Shown here: positions 22,942 to 30,661 of the stretch, piece by piece
How the letters are laid out: every line of letters begins with the position of its first letter
Numbering within the stretch: position 1 is the first letter of the stretch
Notes under the pieces: generated by a model
The model's database searches: none
What the model was told of the DNA's origin: nothing
Seen by the model: only the letters and a program-made list of their open reading frames with translations
Assembly (NCBI RefSeq): GCF_000466385.1
Contig: NZ_KE952752.1
Location: 1 to 40,489, forward strand
DNA length: 40,489 nt
Direction: 5' to 3'
Source of the DNA: Aneurinibacillus aneurinilyticus ATCC 12856
GTDB lineage: Bacteria; Bacillota; Bacilli; Aneurinibacillales; Aneurinibacillaceae
Program-made: the position numbers and the translations under genes

Positions 22942-24329
22942 AAAGAAGTGACATTCATCGCTTACATGCGATCGCGCGTCAGATACAGGAGAAAAATACG
23001 GAAGCGGTGCGCGATGTAATCGTAGAGAAGATTTATCAGCATTCACAAACGATTGCAGGCGAAGTAACACGTCGTACAAATCAAAACAAAGTAGATCAGG
23101 ATGACAGGTTAGATGCGATTCTGACATCACGCTATTTCGGATTTCCTATCATGCTGATATTGCTGGGGATTGTATTCTGGATAACCATTGCAGGTGCTAA
23201 TGTTCCTTCTGATCTGCTAGCGAGCGGTTTTGGATGGCTGGAAGGAAAGCTGACGGATGCATTCATGTGGGCGGGGGCACCAGCATGGTTGCATGGCGTT
23301 CTGGTGCTTGGTCTGTATCGGGGCGTATCATGGGTAATCTCTGTCATGCTTCCACCGATGGCTATCTTTTTTCCGCTATTCGCCTTGTTGGAGGATGCTG
23401 GATACTTGCCGCGAGTAGCGTTCAATCTGGATCGTTTGTTCCGTAAAGCAGGCGGTCATGGGAAACAGTCGCTTACGATGGCAATGGGATTTGGCTGTAA
23501 TGCTGCCGGAATTATTTCCTGCCGCATTATTGAATCACCCCGTGAACGCATGATTGCCATTCTGACGAATAACTTTGTACCCTGTAATGGAAGATGGCCG
23601 ACGTTAATTCTCCTGTCATCATTGTTTATGGTGGGGGCAGTAGGTATGGGTGCAAGCGTGACTATGGCGTCGCTTGTTGTGGTTGGCATGGTGCTATTCG
23701 GTATTGTGATGACACTTTTTGTGTCATGGGCGCTTTCCAAAACGCTGTTGCGAGGAGTGCCTTCACATTTCACGCTAGAGCTTCCACCGTACCGTCCGCC
23801 ACAATTCGGGCGTACTATCGTCCGTTCAGTGTATGATAAGACATTGTTTGTGCTCAAGCGGGCCATTATAACTGCTGCGCCTGCCGGAGTTATTACATGG
23901 ATTTTGGCTAATATTATGGTTGGAGATAAGAGTGTGCTTACTCATGTTGCGGATTGGTTCGCACCATTTGCGCACGCGATAGGACTCGACGGTTACATCC
24001 TGATGGCGTTTCTGCTTGGTCTTCCAGCGAACGAGATCGTGGTGCCAATTCTAATTATGGGCTATATGGCTTCTGGCGCCATGATGGAATTAGATGATAT
24101 GGGGGCGTTGAAGGCACTGTTTCTAGAGCATGGCTGGACGTGGTTAACCGCGCTGAATATGATGCTGTTCTCACTTCTGCATTATCCATGCGGCACTACA
24201 ATTTATACGATTGCCAAAGAGACGAAGAGTGCGAAATGGACTGTGCTTTCAGCCGTTATTCCATTGGCTATTGCGATTGTGGTTTGCTTTATTGTAGCTC
24301 AGACAGTTCGTTATTTCGGCTGGGTATAG
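22926..24329 (+). CDS. feoB: FeoB membrane protein (C-terminal half of split FeoB)
   Basis: A 467-residue permease half carrying the Fe(II) path. It opens with about 70 residues of the FeoB GDI/linker type (RDVIVEKIYQHSQTIAGEV), then DRLDAILTSRYFGFPIML leads into several helices. It contains both FeoB gate (nucleoside-recognition) repeats, with GFGCNAAGI and conserved cysteine, VPCNGRWPTLI, and LGLPANEIVVPILIMGY. ATG 22926 is preceded by GGAGGTG (22911-22917, 8-nt gap) inside the end of the G-domain gene, so it is translated independently. Together with the G-domain gene the total is normal FeoB length. Similar separate G-domain proteins are known in some Firmicutes. Confidence 0.9.
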   Translation: MAASIERSDIHRLHAIARQIQEKNTEAVRDVIVEKIYQHSQTIAGEVTRRTNQNKVDQDDRLDAILTSRYFGFPIMLILLGIVFWITIAGANVPSDLLASGFGWLEGKLTDAFMWAGAPAWLHGVLVLGLYRGVSWVISVMLPPMAIFFPLFALLEDAGYLPRVAFNLDRLFRKAGGHGKQSLTMAMGFGCNAAGIISCRIIESPRERMIAILTNNFVPCNGRWPTLILLSSLFMVGAVGMGASVTMASLVVVGMVLFGIVMTLFVSWALSKTLLRGVPSHFTLELPPYRPPQFGRTIVRSVYDKTLFVLKRAIITAAPAGVITWILANIMVGDKSVLTHVADWFAPFAHAIGLDGYILMAFLLGLPANEIVVPILIMGYMASGAMMELDDMGALKALFLEHGWTWLTALNMMLFSLLHYPCGTTIYTIAKETKSAKWTVLSAVIPLAIAIVVCFIVAQTVRYFGWV

Positions 24330-24334
24330 CAATT

Positions 24335-24374
24335 AGAGGAGTTGGATTCTGAAATGGATCTAACTCCTCTTTTG
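24335..24374 (+). terminator. Terminator of the feo operon
   Basis: AGAGGAGTT-(G)-GATtc pairs with GGATC-T-AACTCCTCT, followed by TTTTG, 5 nt after the stop. Confidence 0.85.
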
Positions 24375-24463
24375 TCTGGCAAGCAGAAGAAGTGGAGATT
24401 ATTTGCCCGATAGCTATTCAAATCTGAGAAAGATTTTAACGTTTAGAATAGTAAAAATATTTG

Positions 24464-24492
24464 TTGAAACATACATATACAAAAGTTATAAT
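24464..24492 (+). promoter_or_regulatory. Strong sigma-A promoter of the thioesterase-symporter operon
   Basis: TTGAAA (24464-24469), a 17-bp spacer and a perfect TATAAT (24487-24492). Just downstream the repeated ATACGT (24491-24496 and again about 12 nt later) around a TTTTAAA core looks like an operator overlapping the start site. Confidence 0.75.
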
Positions 24493-24542
24493 ACGTTTTA
24501 AATACGTCATACAAATTTATGTTATAAAAAGAGGGGAGATTC

Positions 24543-24950
24543 ATGAGTAAACAGTATCGTTTAATGGATGTCGTAACAAAAGGGAGCGTGCCGCCTCCTT
24601 GTGATGAAACGCTCGGGCTTACGGTCACATATGCGAAGGACGGCACGGCCCGTGGTGTATGGAAAGTAAACGGAGAGATGATAAATGGAAATGGCGTCGT
24701 GATGGGAGGATTTATTGCTTCTGCCGCTGATAGTATGATGGCATACGCGATTGCATCATGCGTACAGGAAGGACAGCATTTTGCTTCTATTAATTTGCAT
24801 ACGACGTTTCATCGCCCGGCTTTTATCGGTGAAATAGAAGTAGAAGCGCATGTGGAAAGAATGGGAAAAAGCATTGGTTATTTGGTGGCCACATTAGTTC
24901 AGGAAGGAAAAGAAATCGCGGCCGCCACATCTTCTGTGGTGATTCGATAG
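24543..24950 (+). CDS. PaaI-family (hotdog) acyl-CoA thioesterase
   Basis: A 135-residue hotdog-fold protein that should hydrolyse an acyl- or aryl-CoA thioester. The active-site region NGNGVVMGGFIASAADSMMA (about 48-67) holds the Asn/Gly turn and the helix with Asp that are typical of PaaI/YdiI-like enzymes. It is followed by SINLHTTFHRPAF and a closing beta strand AAATSSVVIR. ATG 24543 has GAGGGGAG upstream. It lies 26 nt before the DUF485/ActP pair and shares a strong promoter with them, which suggests a role in short-chain acid or acyl-CoA metabolism. The substrate is unknown. Confidence 0.87.
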   Translation: MSKQYRLMDVVTKGSVPPPCDETLGLTVTYAKDGTARGVWKVNGEMINGNGVVMGGFIASAADSMMAYAIASCVQEGQHFASINLHTTFHRPAFIGEIEVEAHVERMGKSIGYLVATLVQEGKEIAAATSSVVIR

Positions 24951-24976
24951 TAAAAAATTATAAAAGAGGTGGCAAT

Positions 24977-25333
24977 ATGCACATGCTAAAAAGCGAGAAA
25001 TATGACGCATCATTGGAAAAGAAGCAAAAAACTTTGTATACAACGTTAATTCAAACGACAGATTTTCAAGAGCTTATACAAAAAAAGAAGGAATTTATCA
25101 TACCTATGTCCATTTTCTTCTTCGTGTTTTATTTTACGCTGCCTATTTTAGCAGCATACACGGATATACTTACAAAACAGGCGATAGGTCATATTACGTG
25201 GGCGTGGGTGTATGCTTTGATGCAGTTTGTACTCGTATGGGTGTGTGGATACGTATATGTAAAGAAATCTGAAAAGTTAGATATATCTGCAAAGAAAATT
25301 TTATCAGCACATAAGGAGGAATTGGATTCATGA
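24977..25333 (+). CDS. DUF485 membrane protein (YjcH-like) partner of the symporter
   Basis: A 118-residue inner-membrane protein with two hydrophobic helices (about 45-68 IPMSIFFFVFYFTLPILAAY and 75-97 IGHITWAWVYALMQFVLVWV) following a conserved F..L...K..FI.P lead-in, the DUF485 hallmark. AGAGGTGG precedes ATG 24977. Its stop overlaps the symporter start (ATGA). In the E. coli acs-yjcH-actP operon the same pair occurs, so a helper role for the ActP-type transporter is the accepted expectation. Confidence 0.9.
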   Translation: MHMLKSEKYDASLEKKQKTLYTTLIQTTDFQELIQKKKEFIIPMSIFFFVFYFTLPILAAYTDILTKQAIGHITWAWVYALMQFVLVWVCGYVYVKKSEKLDISAKKILSAHKEELDS

Positions 25334-26877
25334 GTTCTTTAGCCTTAATTTTATTTTTAACCATTATTTTCCTAACTTTAATGATTACATATCTTTCTGC
25401 TAAAAAAACAAAAAACGCTAGTGAATTTTATACGGCAGGTGGAGGGCTGACCGCCTGGCAAAATGGATTGGCGGTTGCCGGAGATTTCATGTCTGCCGCT
25501 TCTTTTCTTGGTATTACCGGGGCGATTGCATTAATCGGTTTTGACGGATTTTACATGAGTATTGGTAATCTTGTGGCATTTCTTTTCCTACTCTACCTCG
25601 TATCTGAACCACTAAGAAATTTAGGGAAGTACACAGTAGCGGATATGATTACTACCCGTTTTCATTCTAAAAAAGTACGCGGCGTGGCAGCCCTCAATAC
25701 ACTGGTTATCTCCATTTTTTATATGATTGCTCAACTTGTAGGTGCAGGAGGGTTGATCAAGCTTCTGCTTGGTATTGACTTTGTTCCAGCGGTATTGATT
25801 GTTGGAACTTTAATGACGGTATACGTTATTTTTGGCGGAATGACAGCCACAAGCTGGGTGCAAATAACAAAAGCCGTCTTATTAATGGCCGGTTCCTTCA
25901 TATTAACATTTATTGTATTTGCGAAATTTAATTTTAATGTCATGGCAATGTTTGAACATATCAAAACGGCTACACCATTACAAGAAGCTTTTCTTGATCC
26001 TGGAAATAAATATAAGAGTGGACTGGACATGATTTCTTTTAACCTGTCATTAGTGCTGGGTGCGGCTGGGCTGCCTCATCTTCTCGTCCGTTTTTTTACG
26101 GTAAAAGATGCGGCAACTGCACGGAAGTCAGTTGTGTATTCTACCTGGTTTATCGGGATCTTCTTTATTATGACGATTTTTTTGGGGTTTGGTGCCGCGG
26201 CCTTTGTCGGGTTTAACAATATTGTTGCAGCCAACCCTGGTGGAAACATGGCAGCCCCATTATTAGCACAAACATTAGGCGGAGATATACTGTTTGCTAT
26301 TGTATCAGCGGTGGCCTTCGCTACGATTCTGGCAGTAGTTTCAGGTCTTGTTTTGACATCAGCATCCGCTGTTGCGCACGATATTTATGGTGAAATTATT
26401 CGCGATGGAAAAATTACAGAAAAACAACAAGTACAGGTAGCGCGTATTGCGTCGATTATGGTAGCGATCATCTCCATTATATTGGCGCTATTCTCCCAAA
26501 AATTAAATGTAGCTTTTCTATCTGTATTAGCATTGGGAATAGCTGCAAGTGCAAACCTGCCTGTGATACTGTGTACGATATACTGGAAGCGCTTTAATAT
26601 GACGGGAGCTATTACAGGGATGCTTGTCGGGCTGTTAAGTTCGGTCATTCTTGTATTGCTTAGTCCGAACGTATGGAATCCGGTGCCTGGGGCAGCGATT
26701 TTTACAGGCAACCCGGTATTCCATATGGAAAATCCGACGATTTTTACCGTGCCTTTAGGCTTCATCGGTGCTTATCTTGGCACGATACTATCTGCTAAAA
26801 AAGCGGACGAGGAAAAATTTGCGGAGGTTCTTTTTAAATCCAATACGGGCTATGGCATTAGTATCGCTAAGGAATAA
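25330..26877 (+). CDS. actP: Sodium:solute symporter, ActP (acetate permease) type
   Basis: A 515-residue member of the SSS family with about 13 helices. Typical segments are NASEFYTAGGGLTAWQNGLA, VAGDFMSAASFLGITGAIA, GGMTATSWVQITKAVLL, AAGLPHLLVRFFTVKDAATA and a central SGLVLTSASAVAHDIY with the sodium-site serines. It closely resembles ActP cation/acetate symporters and is coupled to a DUF485 gene, so uptake of acetate or a similar short monocarboxylate is likely. The thioesterase upstream fits such a substrate. No clear terminator follows; 26878-26958 is a T-rich gap. Confidence 0.88.
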   Translation: MSSLALILFLTIIFLTLMITYLSAKKTKNASEFYTAGGGLTAWQNGLAVAGDFMSAASFLGITGAIALIGFDGFYMSIGNLVAFLFLLYLVSEPLRNLGKYTVADMITTRFHSKKVRGVAALNTLVISIFYMIAQLVGAGGLIKLLLGIDFVPAVLIVGTLMTVYVIFGGMTATSWVQITKAVLLMAGSFILTFIVFAKFNFNVMAMFEHIKTATPLQEAFLDPGNKYKSGLDMISFNLSLVLGAAGLPHLLVRFFTVKDAATARKSVVYSTWFIGIFFIMTIFLGFGAAAFVGFNNIVAANPGGNMAAPLLAQTLGGDILFAIVSAVAFATILAVVSGLVLTSASAVAHDIYGEIIRDGKITEKQQVQVARIASIMVAIISIILALFSQKLNVAFLSVLALGIAASANLPVILCTIYWKRFNMTGAITGMLVGLLSSVILVLLSPNVWNPVPGAAIFTGNPVFHMENPTIFTVPLGFIGAYLGTILSAKKADEEKFAEVLFKSNTGYGISIAKE

Positions 26878-26958
26878 TAATCCAATGGGTTAGAAATATT
26901 TACCTTTACGTCCCTTTTTTGTTACTATTTCTTATAAAGGAATGATCTGGAGGATGTA

Positions 26959-27447
26959 ATGAGATTTTCAATCAAAAGCATGTCGGTTCTCTTCTTTCTA
27001 AGCATTATTGTACTGACTGGTTGCGTTGCAGAAAAAACAACAGATAATAATACTGAAATTAACAAAGGGAGTAAAGAACACGAAATGGTTGCTGCCTTGT
27101 ATGGAGAATCAAAAAGCTGGAGAGCAACCGTCGCAATAGGGGTGCACGATGGAGTGTTTGTCAGCAAAACAGAAATAAAGCCGAAGCACGAAATGAATAT
27201 CTCTTCTGCAACGATTACAACTATCTTTGAAAATGAGAGGTACGGACAGCGCGCTGTCACCATTGCCAACAGAGAGATGCTTGAGCACAGCGTGCTTGGG
27301 GAGCGCGAGTTTGGGGCAGGCGGTTCAGTGGATGTTAAAGCTACGAAAGATAAAGTAAAGGCCGAGGTGAAATTGGCCCGGGTAGAGATTCAGTGGGTGT
27401 ATCAGGGAGAAGCGAAGAAAGAGGACGTTGTGGTACAAGCGCAGTGA
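26959..27447 (+). CDS. Putative lipoprotein, 162 residues
   Basis: Not assigned to a known family. It has a clear lipoprotein signal: positive start, hydrophobic core VLFFLSIIVL and lipobox LTGC with Cys23, followed by an Asn/Lys/Glu-rich linker. The mature part (about 40-160) is beta-rich, with SWRATVAIGVHDGVFVSKTE and VDVKATKDKVKAEVKLARVE segments, suggesting a small extracellular beta-sandwich anchored at the membrane. GGAGG at 26949-26953 is 5 nt before ATG 26959, and a strong terminator follows. It is a single-gene unit. Confidence 0.82.
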   Translation: MRFSIKSMSVLFFLSIIVLTGCVAEKTTDNNTEINKGSKEHEMVAALYGESKSWRATVAIGVHDGVFVSKTEIKPKHEMNISSATITTIFENERYGQRAVTIANREMLEHSVLGEREFGAGGSVDVKATKDKVKAEVKLARVEIQWVYQGEAKKEDVVVQAQ

Positions 27448-27461
27448 AACATTCGAAGTGA

Positions 27462-27493
27462 ACGCCAGCCTAACATCGGGCTGGCGCTTTTTT
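27462..27493 (+). terminator. Rho-independent terminator after the lipoprotein gene
   Basis: CGCCAGCC-taacatc-GGGCTGGCG followed by TTTTTT; near-perfect GC-rich stem. Confidence 0.93.
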
Positions 27494-27526
27494 GTGATGG
27501 TGTATGCCGTACGCATCATTCTTTTC

Positions 27527-27555
27527 TATCCATCTATGGATAATCAATACCCTTG
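27527..27555 (+). repeat. Palindrome joined to copy 2 of the ATAATCAA(C/T)ACCCTTG motif
   Basis: TATCCAT-CT-ATGGATA (27527-27542) is a perfect palindrome overlapping GGATAATCAATACCCTTG (27538-27555), which differs from copy 1 (14-31) at one base. It lies about 60-85 bp before the second ABC exporter. It may be an operator or part of a mobile-element end. Confidence 0.45.
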
Positions 27556-27612
27556 GCACTTTATAAATTCTTGAGATTTTCCCTTTATTATTACTTATAG
27601 GGAGGGGATATC

Positions 27613-28338
27613 ATGCAGCCTATCTTACAGGTGCAGCAGATAACGAAAAAGGTACGAAGCAGAACGCTTGTAAAGGACGTCAGCTTTGACATTCAGAAGG
27701 GGGATATATGCGGGCTGCTCGGTCCGAACGGGGCTGGTAAAACGACGTTGATTCGTATGCTGACCGGCCTCATTGCACCGACTTCCGGAGATATTTTTGT
27801 CTCTGGCATGCATATGCAAAAGGAGCGACAAAATGCCCTGGTGAAACTGGGTGCCATTGTGGAATCCCCTGTGTTTTTTCCGTATTTGACAGGCAGGGGA
27901 AATCTGCGCAATTTGGTAAGGCTGCAGCCAAATTTAAGCAAGAAAGAACAAATTGAACAGGTAGAGGAGACATTACACATTGTCGGGCTTACTTCTAGAG
28001 CGGACGATCGTGTTGGTACTTATTCGCTCGGCATGAAGCAGCGTTTAGGCATTGCGCAGGCGCTGCTCGGAAAGCCGGATTTTATTATACTTGATGAACC
28101 GGCGAATGGACTTGATCCAATGGGGATGCGCGAATTGCGTGAGCTTGTCATGGAATTGCACAAACGACACGGAATTACGTTTCTTATCTCCAGTCATTTA
28201 CTTGATGAAATTCAGAAAATGTGTGATCACCTCGTGCTTCTCAAGGAAGGAGAACTTATCTGGAAAGGGCAGACGCAGGAGCTTGCCGGAGAAGGCGGGA
28301 ATTTGGAGGATGCGTTTGTAGAGATGATGGTACGATGA
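27613..28338 (+). CDS. ABC exporter ATP-binding protein (LanF/BcrA type), second system
   Basis: A 241-residue ATPase. Walker A GPNGAGKTT (37-45), signature LGMKQ, Walker B ILDEPANGLDP, His switch in SSHLLDE. As in the first system the Q-loop position is Glu84 (in GAIVESPVFF), the E-loop of lantibiotic-immunity ATPases. It lacks the long C-terminal domain of the 14611 protein. ATG 27613 is preceded by AGGGAGGGGA. Its end overlaps the first permease (ATGATG). It leads a five-gene run that includes its own regulator and kinase, a layout known for LanFEG-RK and other peptide-sensing detoxification modules. Confidence 0.9.
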   Translation: MQPILQVQQITKKVRSRTLVKDVSFDIQKGDICGLLGPNGAGKTTLIRMLTGLIAPTSGDIFVSGMHMQKERQNALVKLGAIVESPVFFPYLTGRGNLRNLVRLQPNLSKKEQIEQVEETLHIVGLTSRADDRVGTYSLGMKQRLGIAQALLGKPDFIILDEPANGLDPMGMRELRELVMELHKRHGITFLISSHLLDEIQKMCDHLVLLKEGELIWKGQTQELAGEGGNLEDAFVEMMVR

Positions 28339-29162
28339 TGCGACTGTTTATTAGTGAATGGCAACGGCTCTGGAAACGGAAGAGTACATGGTTAATGTTT
28401 GCTGCCATTCCGCTTATCGTATATGCGGCAGGCAGCTATTTTCAGAAGGCTAATGAACAAACAAGCTCTGCGCTTCCTCAATACAGTGTGTTCGGCAATT
28501 TCAGCATACTTAGCTTTGAGGAAATGCTTATGACGGTATTTAATTTTATGGTTATTATTCTTGCTGCATTAATCGTTACTGACGAATACCGCAGCGGTCA
28601 GCTGCGCATGGTAATGCTGCGTGCCTATACGTTTAGTAAGCTATTTTGGGCCAAGGGAGCGGTACTTACAGGATTGTTGTTTTTGTTTACGTGCTTTTAC
28701 TTTGTATGTAGCTATGTAGCCGGATTTTTTATGTTTCCGCATGCAGAGAGATTCCCGTTGTTTTATCGGAGTGAAATGGTAGATATGTGGGGCGGTCTTG
28801 TTTACAATCTGGCTTTTTACGGTCTAGGTTTTCTAAGCTTGCTTGCCTTTGTTTGTGTTATGCTGCTTATTTCTGTGGCGGGTCATACGACTACTACGAC
28901 GATTGGTGTGGGTCTAGGTTTTTATTTGTTTTCTCTCATGTATCCTTATGTTTGTAGTTATTTTCAGCCGCTGTTTGGCAATGAGGTATATATGAAGATT
29001 TTTTTTAGTTCGATACCGATGATTCAATGGCAAGGCATTGTTTTTATGCTTGCTGAGCAACCAAGATACGTCGGCTGGATTGTGGGAGTGCTTTGCTTTT
29101 ATTTATTTGTTTTTGGTGGAGCGGCGTATGTTTTATTTACTCGAAAAGATCGCTGGATATAG
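28335..29162 (+). CDS. ABC exporter permease, second system (ABC-2 type)
   Basis: A 275-residue membrane protein with six predicted helices. It begins RLFISEWQRLWKRKSTWLMFA, carries the ABC-2 coupling region DEYRSGQLRMVMLRAYTFSKLFWAK after helix 2 and ends with a helix plus FTRKDRWI. It overlaps the ATPase gene by four bases. Compared with the permeases at 15.5-17 kb it is longer and has a large loop between helices 1 and 2. Transport of antimicrobial peptides is inferred from the E-loop ATPase and the linked two-component system. Confidence 0.87.
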   Translation: MMRLFISEWQRLWKRKSTWLMFAAIPLIVYAAGSYFQKANEQTSSALPQYSVFGNFSILSFEEMLMTVFNFMVIILAALIVTDEYRSGQLRMVMLRAYTFSKLFWAKGAVLTGLLFLFTCFYFVCSYVAGFFMFPHAERFPLFYRSEMVDMWGGLVYNLAFYGLGFLSLLAFVCVMLLISVAGHTTTTTIGVGLGFYLFSLMYPYVCSYFQPLFGNEVYMKIFFSSIPMIQWQGIVFMLAEQPRYVGWIVGVLCFYLFVFGGAAYVLFTRKDRWI

Positions 29163-29174
29163 GGGGAGTAAGTC

Positions 29175-29948
29175 ATGCTGGCATTAATGAAGAGCGAATG
29201 GGAACGCATGTGGGGACGAAAAAAAACGAAATATACGTTGCTTGTGTTCGTATTTCTACTGTTGTTTGAGTGCTACTTTCTATGGGGGATGACTGGACGG
29301 AGGAGCTTCTATGATCCAAACCATGTTGTTCATCTTAATTCATTGAATACTGCGCCTTTTTTGCTAAGGGAGCTGGCGCTGTACTTACATCTTGTGCTTA
29401 TTCCTATGCTTGTTGTAGATAGCTTTAACGCAGAGAATACTTCAGGCGCTTTGCGCATGGTACTTCTTCGTCCGATCGCATATACCCGTCTCGTTATGGC
29501 GAAATGGCTTGTTCTGGCTCTGCTTCTTCTGGGTATAGTACTCTCGATGCTTATAGTCGGTACGTTATTTGCGAAGCTGGCCATGCCCTATGCCGAGACC
29601 GTCGCATTTTTGAATACAGATACGTACACCGCGGTCGGTGCCTTTATTTTTAGCGTTCGTTTTTATAGTATTGCTTATATTGTGCTGCTTGCTGTACTAG
29701 GAGTGGGGTGCTTTGTTAGTACGGTACTGCCTCATCCGATTCTTTCCTATTCGGCAATTGTCGGGCTTTTAATCGGAAGTTTGTATGTATCATCCCATTT
29801 CCTTTTTTTTCTTGGCCCATCCGACTCCATTTTTCAACTGATCGGTGGGGTTAAAGGATCGGAGATGTATTGGATAGCTCTGGTGTGTGCTATCATGGGA
29901 TATGTAATGACGCTTTGGATATGGCGACGTAGGGATTGGATGAATTAA
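29175..29948 (+). CDS. ABC exporter permease, second system (ABC-2 type)
   Basis: A 257-residue second permease, 12 nt after the first. Same plan: LALMKSEWERMWGRKKTKYT start, NAENTSGALRMVLLRPIAYTRLVMAKW coupling region after helix 2, and an IWRRRDWMN tail. GGGGGAG precedes ATG 29175. The two permeases are similar to one another and likely pair. The regulator gene follows after 26 nt without a terminator. Confidence 0.87.
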   Translation: MLALMKSEWERMWGRKKTKYTLLVFVFLLLFECYFLWGMTGRRSFYDPNHVVHLNSLNTAPFLLRELALYLHLVLIPMLVVDSFNAENTSGALRMVLLRPIAYTRLVMAKWLVLALLLLGIVLSMLIVGTLFAKLAMPYAETVAFLNTDTYTAVGAFIFSVRFYSIAYIVLLAVLGVGCFVSTVLPHPILSYSAIVGLLIGSLYVSSHFLFFLGPSDSIFQLIGGVKGSEMYWIALVCAIMGYVMTLWIWRRRDWMN

Positions 29949-29974
29949 TTGAAAGGTAGAAGGAGGCATCGTAG

Positions 29975-30661
29975 TTGAAAGGGAAGATTTTGCTTGCTGA
30001 TGATGAAGCATCAATTGTTGAATTTATTCAAGATGCCCTGGAGGATGAGGGGTACGAGGTGCTTGTTGCTAATAACGGCAATGAAGTGTTTAAGCAGCTT
30101 GTACATAAGCCTGAACTCATCATTCTAGATATTATGATGCCGGGACCCGATGGTTTTGAGGTATGTCGCGCAGTACGAGAGATGGTGAGCTGTCCGATTA
30201 TTTTCCTGAGTGCCCGTTATGCAGAGTCGGATCGTATTCAAGGGTTGGCTGTTGGCGGAGACGACTACATCGTTAAGCCGTTTAGCATGCGCGAATTGAA
30301 GGCGCGTCTGGCCGCCCATTTGCGTCGCGAACAAAGAGCCGGAGCAAAAGCATCACTGGTTGTGCTGCATTATGGAGACATCTCCGTTGATTTGAACAGT
30401 TACCGGCTATTGTATCGTGGACAATCTGTTCCTGTTACCGTTCGTGAGTTTGAGATTGTTCAACTACTTGCCCTCCATCCGGACCGTGTGTTCTCACGTG
30501 AACAAATTTATGAGAAGGTATGGGGATATGATGCGGAGGGGAATTCACAAACTGTTACTGAGCATGTGAAGAATATTCGGGCAAAGCTGGTAAGCTACAA
30601 CTCTAAATGCAATCCCATCGCTACAGTATGGGGAATTGGATACAAATGGGTAAGAGTATAA
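29975..30661 (+). CDS. OmpR-family response regulator of the second exporter module
   Basis: A 228-residue regulator. Receiver with ADDEAS pocket, phospho-acceptor Asp52 (ILDIMMPG), FLSAR and YIVKPFS; winged helix with VTVREFEIVQLLALHPDRVF and a recognition region SQTVTEHVKNIRAKL. The start is TTG 29975, given by AAGGAGG with an 8-nt gap. It follows the permeases in the same run and overlaps the kinase gene, so it probably controls this exporter. No TTAAG-type repeats like those of the first system are found before 27613, so its binding site differs. Confidence 0.92.
   Translation: MKGKILLADDEASIVEFIQDALEDEGYEVLVANNGNEVFKQLVHKPELIILDIMMPGPDGFEVCRAVREMVSCPIIFLSARYAESDRIQGLAVGGDDYIVKPFSMRELKARLAAHLRREQRAGAKASLVVLHYGDISVDLNSYRLLYRGQSVPVTVREFEIVQLLALHPDRVFSREQIYEKVWGYDAEGNSQTVTEHVKNIRAKLVSYNSKCNPIATVWGIGYKWVRV

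Noticed and set aside
27553-27575. CTTGGCACTTTATAAATTC as a sigma-54 promoter before the second exporter
   Set aside because: The -24-like half is present, but no GC stands at the -12 position.
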